From the NCBI RefSeq assembly GCF_900005615.1, contig NZ_LN832559.1, positions 898,837 through 962,836 of the forward strand: a stretch of DNA of 64,000 bases. The letters are read 5' to 3'. Of this stretch, positions 26,374 through 36,340 are shown in pieces. Position 1 is the first letter of the stretch. Each line of letters starts with the position of its first letter. Source of the DNA: Paracoccus aminovorans (lineage in GTDB: Bacteria; Pseudomonadota; Alphaproteobacteria; Rhodobacterales; Rhodobacteraceae). The notes under the pieces were generated by a model. It was given only the letters and a program-made list of their open reading frames with translations. It did no database searches and had not been told where the DNA came from. The position numbers and the translations under genes were made by a program.

Positions 26374-27117
26374 ATGGGCAGAACCTGGCAAGCGGCGGCG
26401 GCGATCCTGCTGGTCCTGGCGGGCTGCGTCGCGGCCCCGGTCCCGCAACCCGGGGGCACGCGGCCGCTGCCGGATCTGGCCACCGCGCCCGACACGCCGG
26501 CGGGCGCGCAAGCCTCGGCCCGGGCCTTCATCTCGGTGATCAACCGGATGGAGCCGGCGGTGGAACGCGAATGCGTCGCGCGCCGCAAGCAGCCGATCAA
26601 CTGCGATTTCCAGTTCGTCGTCGACGACCGGCCGGGGTTGGAGCCGAACGCCTTCCAGACCGTGGATGCGACCGGGCGGCCGGTGATCGGCTTCACGCTG
26701 GCGCTGATCGGCGAGGCGCGCAACGCCGACGAACTGGCCTTCGTCGTCGGGCATGAGGCCAGCCACCACATCCTTGGCCATATCAACCGCAAGACCAGCG
26801 CCGCCTCGGTCGGCGCCGTGATCCTGGGCGGGCTGGCCAGCGCCTATGGCGGCAATTCCGAGGCCATCAAGTCGGCGCAGGACTTCGGCGCCCAGTTCGG
26901 CGCCCGCTACTATTCCAAGGATTGGGAGCTCGAGGCCGACTACCTGGGCGCGGTCATCGCCCTGAACGCCGGATTCAACCCGCAGCACGGTGCGCAGTTC
27001 TTTGCCCGAATCCCCGATCCGGGTGACAAGATTCTGGGCACCCATCCCTCGAACGCCGCCCGCATGGCGCAGGTGGCCCGCGCGGTGTCGGACTATCGCG
27101 CCGGACGGACCCGATAA
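26374..27117 (+). CDS. M48 family metallopeptidase lipoprotein
   Basis: A 247-residue envelope zinc protease. The start MGRTWQAAAAILLVLAGCVA gives a compact lipoprotein signal with lipobox LAGC. The zinc motif HEASHH (HExxH) lies in AFVVGHEASHHILGHIN at about residues 119-135, and the third ligand is in the downstream ELEADYLGAVIALNAGF (E-x3-D). In-frame starts exist at 26347 and 26362, but GAGGCGG lies just before 26374 and the putative promoter is too close to the earlier ones. It probably does envelope quality control like LoiP/BepA, though it lacks the TPR repeats of BepA. Confidence 0.87.
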   Translation: MGRTWQAAAAILLVLAGCVAAPVPQPGGTRPLPDLATAPDTPAGAQASARAFISVINRMEPAVERECVARRKQPINCDFQFVVDDRPGLEPNAFQTVDATGRPVIGFTLALIGEARNADELAFVVGHEASHHILGHINRKTSAASVGAVILGGLASAYGGNSEAIKSAQDFGAQFGARYYSKDWELEADYLGAVIALNAGFNPQHGAQFFARIPDPGDKILGTHPSNAARMAQVARAVSDYRAGRTR

Positions 27118-27370
27118 ATTCTGCGATTGTGGTATTCCTGCATCACTGGAACGTGATTGTCCAAAACAGTGGGTTAACCAATCTTGCCGGTTCTTTTCGG
27201 GCTTTTGGCAGACATATTTGCCCAATGACTGGTCGTTTTGCCCAGGCGCGCGGAAACGACCTCGGGGTGCCGGAAAAAATTTGCTTTTATAGGCGAGAAA
27301 CTGCCGATAGTTTCCGTCCTGGGTTGTGCAACGTCCCGGTCGGCGGACGGATTGGTGTTTAGGAGCTTTC
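27118..27370. other. AT-richer 253-bp intergenic region before a small gene
   Basis: Clearly lower in GC than its surroundings (about half by eye). It contains TTAACCA at 27174-27180, a CtrA-type half site inside the palindrome GGTTAACC. It also has a small hairpin GAAACT-N6-AGTTTC (27297-27314), and AGGAG just before the ATG at 27371. I found no convincing gene in it; a long regulated leader or a small RNA is possible. Confidence 0.4.
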
Positions 27371-27712
27371 ATGATCGGGGTCATTCTGTGGAGCAGTTCT
27401 GCCAAGGAAAAGGCGGTGATCTGGTGCGAGGACCATGGCGCCCTGGCCTATCTGCAAGGGCGGGAAAATCTAGCTTTTCCAGGAGATTGGCCCGAGGCTG
27501 GCGATCTGGTCGAGCTTGAGATCGAAAGCATGAAGGAACTGCGCCATGCGCGCTGCGTCAGCCTTGTCTCCGGCAACCGGCGCTCGGAATTGCCCGGCCT
27601 GCTGCGCGGCATGGGCGAAAAGCCCGCGCCGGCCCGTCCGGTGCTGCGGGTGATCTCGAATCACGATTGCGAGACGCAAGAGCGGCCGCTGAAGCTCGCG
27701 GCCGCCCGCTGA
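27371..27712 (+). CDS. Conserved-looking hypothetical protein (113 aa)
   Basis: A 113-residue soluble protein starting MIGVILWSSSAKEKAVIWCE, with AGGAG 6 nt upstream of the ATG. The N-terminal half (SAKEKAVIWCEDHGALAYLQG, then WPEAGDLVELEIESMKELRH) looks like a small beta-barrel, OB/cold-shock-like in pattern. The C-terminus is basic and Pro-rich (MGEKPAPARPVLRV). I do not recognise the family and assign no function. It converges on ilvH with 6 nt between stops, and its long AT-richer leader suggests regulated expression. Confidence 0.65.
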   Translation: MIGVILWSSSAKEKAVIWCEDHGALAYLQGRENLAFPGDWPEAGDLVELEIESMKELRHARCVSLVSGNRRSELPGLLRGMGEKPAPARPVLRVISNHDCETQERPLKLAAAR

Positions 27713-27718
27713 ACCGAA

Positions 27719-28279
27719 TCAGGCGCCGCGCGCCAGCGCGGCGACCCCGGTGCGGGCCTGGTCGGACAGGCCCAGGGGCCGCATCAGATCGGCGAAGGCG
27801 TCCAGTTTCTCGGATGTGCCGGTGATCTCGAAGACGAAGCTTTCCAGGGTCGAATCCACCACGCTGGCGCGAAAGATTTCCGCGATGCGCAGCGCTTCGA
27901 CCCGCTTGTCGCCCTTGCCCGAGACCTTGAACAGCCCCAGCTCGCGCTCGACGCTGCGGCCCTCGACGGTCAGGTCGTGGACCTCGTGCACCGGCACGAT
28001 GCGGCCCAGCTGCGCCTTGATCTGTTCGATCACGGCGGGCGTGCCCCGGGTCACGATGGTGATGCGCGAGCGGTGGCCCAAGTGATCGACCTCGGCCACG
28101 GTCAGGCTGTCGATGTTGTAGCCGCGTCCGGAAAACAGCCCGATCACGCGTGCCAGAACGCCGGGCTCGTTCTCCACCAGCACGGCCAGGGTGTGGGATT
28201 CGATGATCTCGGCATTCGGGTCGCGCAGGTCATAGGCCGAATGGCTGGACGCGCCCTTCTGGATGTTCAGTGCCGCCAT
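27719..28279 (-). CDS. ilvH: Acetolactate synthase small (regulatory) subunit
   Basis: Regulatory subunit of acetohydroxyacid synthase, the first common enzyme of branched-chain amino acid synthesis; it confers activation and valine feedback on the large subunit. The 186-residue protein has an N-terminal ACT domain, HTLAVLVENEPGVLARVIGLF followed by GRGYNIDSLTVAEVDH. A second ferredoxin-like domain follows, with VVDSTLESFVFEITGTSEKL. It lies 22 nt downstream of ilvI in a two-gene operon. An approximately 20-residue N-terminal leader before the ACT domain is typical of alphaproteobacteria. Confidence 0.95.
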   Translation of the reverse strand: MAALNIQKGASSHSAYDLRDPNAEIIESHTLAVLVENEPGVLARVIGLFSGRGYNIDSLTVAEVDHLGHRSRITIVTRGTPAVIEQIKAQLGRIVPVHEVHDLTVEGRSVERELGLFKVSGKGDKRVEALRIAEIFRASVVDSTLESFVFEITGTSEKLDAFADLMRPLGLSDQARTGVAALARGA

Positions 28280-28301
28280 GTTCTTCTCGCTTTCCTAAAA
28301 C

Positions 28302-30056
<1,755 letters not shown>

Positions 30057-30123
30057 GCCCATTCTCCATCTGTAAGCCATGCGCAGACGGGGCCGGGCCG
30101 ACCCGGCCATGCTGCGCCGCAGG

Positions 30124-30152
30124 AAACTATGGGCGCGGCGCGGCAGGGTCAA
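30124..30152 (-). promoter_or_regulatory. ilvIH promoter
   Basis: On the minus strand TTGACC (30152-30147), 17-nt spacer, TAGTTT (30129-30124). The leader to the ilvI start is about 60 nt. I found no branched-chain-rich leader peptide or attenuator hairpin. Confidence 0.6.
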
Positions 30153-30228
30153 TGCCGATTATCCAAGAAAATGACCGGGCACCGGCAGATCTTGAAATAT
30201 AATTACCGGAATGGCCGATTTTCAGCAA

Positions 30229-31071
30229 TCATTTTGGATTTTGCGGCAGGGTGATGCGCGCCACTTGCTCGACGATTGGGTCGATGGACAGCGGATGGAT
30301 GTCCGAACTGTGCTGCTCGGGGTCGCCGATCGGCTGCCAGACCCCGCCCTTGTAGATCTCCAGCGCCGAAAACCGCGCCTTGTAATCCATCTTGCGGCTG
30401 CCCGGCACCCAATAGCCCAGATAGACGAAGGGCAAGCCGGCGCTGCGCGCCAGTTCGATATGGTCCAGGATGATATGGGTGCCCAGGCTGTGATCCTCGT
30501 GCGCGGGATCGTAGAAGCTGTAGACCAGGCTCAACCCGTCATCCAGCACATCGGTCAGGCAGACCGCGACCAGCCGGTCCGCGCCGGGCGGCGGCGGCAT
30601 CTGGCCCCCGCCCTCATGCGCGCGATATTCGATGACGCGGGTGCGGACCGGGGTTTCCTCGATCATCGCGGCGAATTCGAAGATGTCCATGTCGGCCATG
30701 CCGCCGTCGGCGTGGCGTTCGTCCAGATAGGCGCGGAACAGCTCGTATTGCTCCTCGGTCGCCCAGGCGCTGGTGGCCAGCCGGCGCAGATGCGCGTTCT
30801 TGCGCGCCACCCGGCGCTGCGTGCGCGAGGGCTGGAATTCCGAGACTCGGATCCGGGCCGACATGCAGGCGACGCAGCTTTCGCAGCTGGGCCGATACAG
30901 CACGTTCTGCGAGCGGCGGAAACCCTGCCGCGACAGCGCGTTGTTCAACTCGTTGGCCGAATCGCCGGCCAGGGCGGTGAACAGCTTGCGCTCGGCCCGG
31001 CCGTGCAGATAGGGGCAGGGCTGCGGCGCCGTGACATAGAACTGCGGGGCATGGGGAAGGCTGTGCCGCAT
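30229..31071 (-). CDS. bpt: Aspartate/glutamate leucyltransferase (Bpt)
   Basis: Transfers leucine from Leu-tRNA to N-terminal Asp or Glu, marking proteins for ClpS/ClpAP (bacterial N-degron pathway). The 280-residue protein belongs to the ATE1-like fold. The N-terminal domain carries [15 protein letters not shown] and the cysteine cluster [12 protein letters not shown]. The C-terminal GNAT-like domain has [20 protein letters not shown] and [20 protein letters not shown]. The start [20 protein letters not shown] at 31071 is preferred over a long upstream in-frame extension. It is monocistronic, lying between glnE (divergent) and ilvI (same strand, separate promoter). Confidence 0.93.
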   Translation of the reverse strand: MRHSLPHAPQFYVTAPQPCPYLHGRAERKLFTALAGDSANELNNALSRQGFRRSQNVLYRPSCESCVACMSARIRVSEFQPSRTQRRVARKNAHLRRLATSAWATEEQYELFRAYLDERHADGGMADMDIFEFAAMIEETPVRTRVIEYRAHEGGGQMPPPPGADRLVAVCLTDVLDDGLSLVYSFYDPAHEDHSLGTHIILDHIELARSAGLPFVYLGYWVPGSRKMDYKARFSALEIYKGGVWQPIGDPEQHSSDIHPLSIDPIVEQVARITLPQNPK

Positions 31072-31266
31072 CAGCCGCGCCCCCAGAGGCCCGGACGCAG
31101 CGCGCTGGCGGCTGCACGCGGTCGGTTCATTGCGGTTTCGGCGCGCATGGGCGGCAGCCTGGCCTGATCTCTGGTTGCACTGGGGCCAGAGCCTAGCAAC
31201 AGATGCCCCCTCGTGCCAAGCACCGAAAACCGTAAGATTCGACACGGAGGCCCGGCCCGCGCGGCA

Positions 31267-31294
31267 TTGACGCGGCGCCGGCTGCGGCTAGGCT
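31267..31294 (+). promoter_or_regulatory. glnE promoter with -10 only 6 nt from the start codon
   Basis: TTGACG (31267-31272), 16-nt spacer, TAGGCT (31289-31294). The ATG at 31301 would coincide with the expected transcription start, and no Shine-Dalgarno sequence is visible, so the mRNA may be leaderless. Confidence 0.5.
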
Positions 31295-31300
31295 GCGGCC

Positions 31301-34141
31301 ATGGATTTCGCCGCCCGCATCACCCGCCTTCCGATCCCCGCCGACCCGGCCCGCGGCCAGTCCGCCCTGCAGGCCACCGGCATCGCCGACCCGCGCCTGG
31401 GCGATCTGATCCGCGGCACCGCCGGATGCAGCCCCTATCTTGCCGGCCTGATCGAGCGCGAGGCCGGCTGGCTGCCCGACGCCCTGGCGCATGAGGATGT
31501 CGTCGCGCGCGAGACCGCCGGCTTCGAGACGTTGACGCCCGACCAGCTTGGCCCGGCGCTGCGCCGGGCCAAGCGCCGGGTGGCGCTGTGGGCGGCGCTG
31601 GCCGATCTGGGCGGTGTCTGGCGGCTGGAGCAGGTGACCGGGGCGCTGACCGAGCTGGCCGACCGGGCCACCGACCTGGCGCTGCGGGCCCATGTCGCGG
31701 CCGAGGCCGCGCGCGGCAAGCTGCCCCCGACCGCGGCCGATGCCGGCGGCATCGTCGCGCTGGCCATGGGCAAGATGGGCGCGGGCGAGTTGAACTATTC
31801 CTCGGACATCGACCTGATCGTGCTTTACGACGACAGCGCCTATGACCGCGACGATCAGCACGAGGCCCGCGCCAGCCTGATCCGCGCCACCCGCAAGGCG
31901 GCGGCGACGATTTCGGACAACACCGACCAGGGCTATGTCTTCCGCACCGACCTGCGGTTGCGGCCGGATGCCTCGGTCACGCCGGTCTGCGTGCCGATCT
32001 CGGGCGCGCTGGCCTATTACGAGGCCGAGGGCCGCACCTGGGAACGCAGCGCCTATATCAAGGCCCGGCCCTGCGGCGGCGATCTGGCTGCCGGCGCGCG
32101 TTTCCTGCGCGAACTCGATCCCTTCGTCTGGCGCCGCCACCTGGATTTCGCCACCATTCAGGACGCGCATGACATGCGGCTGCGCATCCGCGACCACAAG
32201 GGGCTGCACGGCCGCATCGAGGTGCCCGGCCACAACATGAAGCTGGGCCAGGGCGGCATCCGCGAGATCGAGTTCTTCACCCAGACCCGGCAGCTGATCG
32301 CGGGTGGGCGCGACCCGGACCTGCGGGTGCGCGGCACGGTCGAGGGGCTGGCCCGACTGGCCGAAAAGGGCTGGGTGCCGTCCGAGGTCGCGGCCGAGCT
32401 GACCGATCACTATCGCGAACACCGCGAGATCGAGCATCGCATCCAGATGGTGAACGACGCCCAGACCCATTCGCTGCCGGTCGCGCCCGAGAGCATCGAC
32501 ACCATCGCCCGCATGATGGGCGCGCCCGACACCGCCGCCTGGTCGGCGCGGCTGGCCGCGCGGCTGCAGCGGGTCGAGGCGCTGACCGGCGATTTCTTCG
32601 CCCCCGGCGAGCAGCGCGAGCGGCCGCAGCTGTCTTCGGAGGCGCAGGCGCTGGTCGACGGCTGGCGCAGCTACCCGGCGCTGCGTTCGGCGCGCGGCCG
32701 CGAGGTTTTCGCCCGCATCGAGCCGGAGCTGCTGACCCGGCTGACCGCGGCCGCCCACAGCGATGAGGCTCTGGCCCGGTTCGATGCCTTCCTGTCGCGG
32801 CTGCCTGCAGGCGTGCAGCTCTTTTCGCTCTTCGAGGCCAATCCGCAGCTGATCGACCTGATCGTGGACATCTGCGCCACGGCGCCGGGCCTCGCCGCCT
32901 ATCTGGCGCGCCACCCCGAGGTGCTGGACGCGGTGCTGGGCGGCAGCTTCTTCTCGGAATGGCCGGGGGCAGAGGATCTGCGCCGGCAGCTGGAGGCGAT
33001 GCTGGCGCATGTGCTGGCCGCGCCCGACGGCGGCTACGAGCGGGCGCTGGATGCGGCCCGGCGCTGGGCGCATGAATGGCAATTCCGCACCGGCGTCCAT
33101 CACCTGCGCGCCCTCATCGGCGCCGAAGAGGCCGGGGCGCAATATGCCGACATCGCCGATGCGGCGGTCGCGGCGCTGTTTCCGGTGGTCGCCGCCGATT
33201 TCGCCCGCCGGCACGGGCCGCCGCCCGGGCGCGGCGCGGTGGTGCTGGGCATGGGTTCGCTGGGGGCGCGGCAGTTGAATGCCGGCTCGGACCTGGACCT
33301 GATCGTGATCTACGACGCGGCGGGGCAGGACGCCTCCGAGGGACCGAAGCCGCTGGCGACGCGGGCGTATTATGCGCGGCTGACCCAGGCGACGATCACG
33401 GCGATCTCGGCGCCGACCTCGGCCGGGCGGCTCTACGAGGTCGACATGCGGCTGCGTCCCTCGGGGCGGCAGGGGCCGGTGGCGACCTCGGTGCAGAGCT
33501 TCCGCGACTACCAGCTGACCGAGGCCTGGACCTGGGAACATCTGGCCCTGACCCGGGCCCGCGTCATCGGCACCTGCGGCGCGGATGCCCAGTCGCTGGC
33601 GCAAGAGGTCGAGGCGCTGCGCGTCGAGGTTCTGGCGGCGCGCGGCGGCGATGCCCGTGTCCTGCCCGACCTGGCCGAGATGCGGGCGCGGATCTTTGCC
33701 GCCAAGGCTTCGGATGGCGCCTGGGAGGCCAAGACCGGCCGCGGCCGGTTGCAGGACATCGAACTGCTGGCGCAGAGTTTCGCGCTGCGTGCGGCCGTGC
33801 CGGCCCGGGCGACGCCCGCGCAGTTGCGGGCCGGGCCGCGCGCCGGGCTGATCGCGCGCGATCTGGCCGAGACGCTTGCCGCGGCCCGGCGGTTCCTGTG
33901 GAACCTGCAATGCGCCGGACGCCTGCTGACGGAACGGCCGCTGGACATGCAGAACCTCGGCAAGGGCGGCCAGGCTTTCCTGCTGCGCGAGACCGGATGC
34001 GAGACCCTGGACCAGTTGGCCGCCCGCCTGGCCGAGACTGCCGAGATCACCGGCACCATCATAGATGCGGCCATCGCCGAGGGGGGCGGGGAAGCCGGTG
34101 CCGAAGCTGCGCAAGCCGCGGCGCAGGCGCGGGCGGAATAG
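31301..34141 (+). CDS. glnE: Bifunctional glutamine-synthetase adenylyltransferase / deadenylase
   Basis: Adds and removes AMP on glutamine synthetase in response to PII and glutamine. The 946-residue protein has the duplicated nucleotidyltransferase layout. The N-terminal (deadenylase) active site is LAMGKMGAGELNYSSDIDLI at about residues 154-173. The C-terminal (adenylylase) site is LGMGSLGARQLNAGSDLDLI at about 648-667. Each is followed by its helical GlnD/PII-response region (DMRLRIRDHKGLHGR; WEAKTGRGRLQDIELLAQ). The length matches the family. The C-terminus trails into an Ala-rich helix (AGAEAAQAAAQARAE). It converges on the MshEN-GT2 gene with 13 nt between stops. Confidence 0.96.
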   Translation: MDFAARITRLPIPADPARGQSALQATGIADPRLGDLIRGTAGCSPYLAGLIEREAGWLPDALAHEDVVARETAGFETLTPDQLGPALRRAKRRVALWAALADLGGVWRLEQVTGALTELADRATDLALRAHVAAEAARGKLPPTAADAGGIVALAMGKMGAGELNYSSDIDLIVLYDDSAYDRDDQHEARASLIRATRKAAATISDNTDQGYVFRTDLRLRPDASVTPVCVPISGALAYYEAEGRTWERSAYIKARPCGGDLAAGARFLRELDPFVWRRHLDFATIQDAHDMRLRIRDHKGLHGRIEVPGHNMKLGQGGIREIEFFTQTRQLIAGGRDPDLRVRGTVEGLARLAEKGWVPSEVAAELTDHYREHREIEHRIQMVNDAQTHSLPVAPESIDTIARMMGAPDTAAWSARLAARLQRVEALTGDFFAPGEQRERPQLSSEAQALVDGWRSYPALRSARGREVFARIEPELLTRLTAAAHSDEALARFDAFLSRLPAGVQLFSLFEANPQLIDLIVDICATAPGLAAYLARHPEVLDAVLGGSFFSEWPGAEDLRRQLEAMLAHVLAAPDGGYERALDAARRWAHEWQFRTGVHHLRALIGAEEAGAQYADIADAAVAALFPVVAADFARRHGPPPGRGAVVLGMGSLGARQLNAGSDLDLIVIYDAAGQDASEGPKPLATRAYYARLTQATITAISAPTSAGRLYEVDMRLRPSGRQGPVATSVQSFRDYQLTEAWTWEHLALTRARVIGTCGADAQSLAQEVEALRVEVLAARGGDARVLPDLAEMRARIFAAKASDGAWEAKTGRGRLQDIELLAQSFALRAAVPARATPAQLRAGPRAGLIARDLAETLAAARRFLWNLQCAGRLLTERPLDMQNLGKGGQAFLLRETGCETLDQLAARLAETAEITGTIIDAAIAEGGGEAGAEAAQAAAQARAE

Positions 34142-34154
34142 ACCGCGGGCAAGC

Positions 34155-36248
34155 TCAGCCGATCTTGCCCAACAGGGGCAGCTGCGCGGTGTCGCCGAGA
34201 GGGATGGCCGGCGCGCGGGCCGCGGTCTTGCCCGTCGCCGCAAGCGGGGCGTCCAGCGCCTCGCGCAGCGGCACCAGAGCGGCAGCAGCGGCGGGCGTCG
34301 CGACAGGCGTGTCTTCGGGCCCGGCCTCGAAGATGCCGTGCTGGGTCTTGTCCCAGTAGAAGGGTTTCGCCACCACCTCGTAGATCGCCTTCCAGGCGGC
34401 CAGGCAGCCCAGCGGGAAATACAGGTGCAGCATCGGCACCCAGGGCAGCAGGTGGCGGTGCCGGGGACCGCGCACGGCCCAAAGGCCGACGGCGATGTTC
34501 AGGATCTCGGACAGCACGAAAAGCGTGAACAGAATGGCGATGGCGTTGCCGCCCAGCATCCCCGACAGCACGCCGCGCATCGGATGCGGCAGGCCGAGGC
34601 TGAGCAGCCAGAAGCTCCACAGCACCGGCGCCAGCAGATATTGCGACAGCGAGGCGAAAAGCTGCACCTGCAATCCCAGGAAGCGCCGCGTGCCCAGGTC
34701 GCGCCACAGCGCCACAGGGTCGCGCATGTGCACGCCCCAGGTCATGGCGAAGCCCTTGAGCCAGCGCGAGCGCTGCTTGACCCAGGGGAGCAGCCGGCAA
34801 TTCGCCTCTTCATGCGTGACCGTGTCCAGCATCTGCGTGCGATAGCCCCGCCGGGTCAGACGCACGCCCAGATCGGCGTCTTCGGTCACGTTCCAGGCGT
34901 CCCAGGCGCCGACCTCTTCCAGCTTGTCGCGGCGGAAGAACAGCGTCGTGCCGCCCAGCGGCACCACCAGGTCCAGCGCCGCCGCGCCGGCCAGCGTGCC
35001 GCGGAACCAGGACGCATATTCGATGGTGAAGGCGCGGGCCAGCCAGTTGGTGCGCGGGTTGTAATAATCCAGCACGCCCTGCAGGCAGACCACATCGGGG
35101 GCGGCGAAATGGAAGCCGCGCGCGACCTTGTGCAACTGGTCCGGTTCGGGGCGATCCTCGGCGTCCCAGACCCCGATGATCGAGCCGCGGCAGAAGTTCA
35201 GCGCATAGTTCAACGCCCGCGGCTTGGTGCGGATCGGCCCGTCGGGCACCTTCACCACCCGCATCCAGCGCGGCAGGCGTGCGGTTTCCAGCGCCTCGCA
35301 GGTGACGCGGTCCGTGTCCTCGACCACCAGCAGGATGTCCATCAGTTCGCGCGGGTAATCCAGCTGCGACAGCCGGCCGATCAGCTTGTCGGCGATGTTG
35401 GCCTCGGCGAACAGCGGCACCATGACCGAGATCACCGGCAGCGGCGCCTTCATTTCGGGGCGCGGGATCGCGCCGAGGGCCATGGCGCGGGCCTCTTGCC
35501 GCTCTTGATGGGTGCGGCGCAGGATCGCCTGGAACGACAGCAGCTTCAGCGCGGCCGAGGCCAGCAGCGTCAGCACCGCCCAGACCGTCAGGGCCGTGAT
35601 CACGGCGATGGGCGCCAAAAGCATCCCCAGCGTCGCCGCCCCCACCGATGCGACGACGAGCCGGCCGAAGCGCCGCTCGTTGCGGGTGCGGCAGCTTTCG
35701 GTGGCGGGAACGCGGGTCTCGGCCTGGCGAATCAGCGCGGTGCGGCGCAGGCCCATGATCGCTTCGCGGGCGGCGGTTTCCGAACACAGCAACATGCGCA
35801 CCGCGCCGAAGCCCGCGGGCATGCGGTCGCGCAGGGCGTCGAATTCATCCGGACGCGCGGTGGCGATGAAGGTGACGCCGCCGACCCGGCGCCAGGGCAC
35901 CAGACCCTGCGCCAGGCAGAATTGCGCCCCTAATGCATCGACCAGCCGGGGGTCCGGGGGCAGCGCGGCCAGGTCCAGCACGCTGCTGCGCCATTGCCGG
36001 GACAGGGCGCGGGTCAGGGCCTCTTCCTGGACCCAGCCGTTGGCCAGCAGGATCTCGCCCAGCCGGGCCTGCTGGCGGCGGCGCATGACCACGGCCCGAA
36101 GCAGGTTGCGCGGATCGACCGCGCCGTCCTCGATCAGGATCTGGCCCAGCGGGCGCAGGTCGCGGGGGGCGACCAACGTATCCTGCGGCGCGGGCGCGGC
36201 GGGTGCCGGCGCGGGACGACGGGGTTTGAGAAGGGCGATGCCGGCCAT
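34155..36248 (-). CDS. GT2 glycosyltransferase with N-terminal MshEN (c-di-GMP-type) domain
   Basis: A 697-residue membrane synthase. An Ala/Pro leader precedes an MshEN/GspE-N domain at about 32-165, with two repeats PLGQILIEDGAVDPRNLL and RLGEILLANGWVQEEALTRA followed by LDLAALPPDPRLVDALG. Two transmembrane helices lie at about 195-236. A processive GT2 domain runs about 268-500: LLVVEDTD, DxD-type WDAEDRPEPDQL at 361-372, acceptor TED at 455-457 and QRSRW at 492-496. Four or so C-terminal helices follow. MshEN domains bind c-di-GMP in MshE-type ATPases and in the NfrB glycosyltransferase, so allosteric control by c-di-GMP is inferred. A CtrA-like site lies upstream. The polymer made is unknown. 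Confidence 0.85.
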   Translation of the reverse strand: MAGIALLKPRRPAPAPAAPAPQDTLVAPRDLRPLGQILIEDGAVDPRNLLRAVVMRRRQQARLGEILLANGWVQEEALTRALSRQWRSSVLDLAALPPDPRLVDALGAQFCLAQGLVPWRRVGGVTFIATARPDEFDALRDRMPAGFGAVRMLLCSETAAREAIMGLRRTALIRQAETRVPATESCRTRNERRFGRLVVASVGAATLGMLLAPIAVITALTVWAVLTLLASAALKLLSFQAILRRTHQERQEARAMALGAIPRPEMKAPLPVISVMVPLFAEANIADKLIGRLSQLDYPRELMDILLVVEDTDRVTCEALETARLPRWMRVVKVPDGPIRTKPRALNYALNFCRGSIIGVWDAEDRPEPDQLHKVARGFHFAAPDVVCLQGVLDYYNPRTNWLARAFTIEYASWFRGTLAGAAALDLVVPLGGTTLFFRRDKLEEVGAWDAWNVTEDADLGVRLTRRGYRTQMLDTVTHEEANCRLLPWVKQRSRWLKGFAMTWGVHMRDPVALWRDLGTRRFLGLQVQLFASLSQYLLAPVLWSFWLLSLGLPHPMRGVLSGMLGGNAIAILFTLFVLSEILNIAVGLWAVRGPRHRHLLPWVPMLHLYFPLGCLAAWKAIYEVVAKPFYWDKTQHGIFEAGPEDTPVATPAAAAALVPLREALDAPLAATGKTAARAPAIPLGDTAQLPLLGKIG

Positions 36249-36300
36249 GCGCGATTCCCGATCCTGGGCTGTTCCTCGCCCCTCTGTTGCATGCTCGGGG

Positions 36301-36315
36301 TTAAGAAGCCGTTAA
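36301..36315. promoter_or_regulatory. CtrA-type binding site upstream of the MshEN-GT2 gene
   Basis: Perfect TTAA-N7-TTAA (spacer GAAGCCG on the plus strand), 53 nt upstream of the synthase ATG. It matches the alphaproteobacterial CtrA consensus and is conspicuous in this GC-rich DNA. Confidence 0.5.
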
Positions 36316-36340
36316 TCGCGCGGGCGCGCCCCGCGGGCCG

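Noticed and set aside
31125..31139. A second SOS-like box, GTTC-N7-TTTC, between bpt and glnE
   Set aside because: One mismatch in the second half site and position inside a region with no SOS-related gene; likely chance.
31193..34243. A 1016-codon minus-strand frame opposite glnE
   Set aside because: Antisense shadow of glnE, which has both nucleotidyltransferase sites and full length.
34155..36248. Type II secretion / pilus ATPase, suggested by the GspE-N-like domain
   Set aside because: There is no Walker A/B ATPase domain; the rest is a GT2 synthase with membrane helices.
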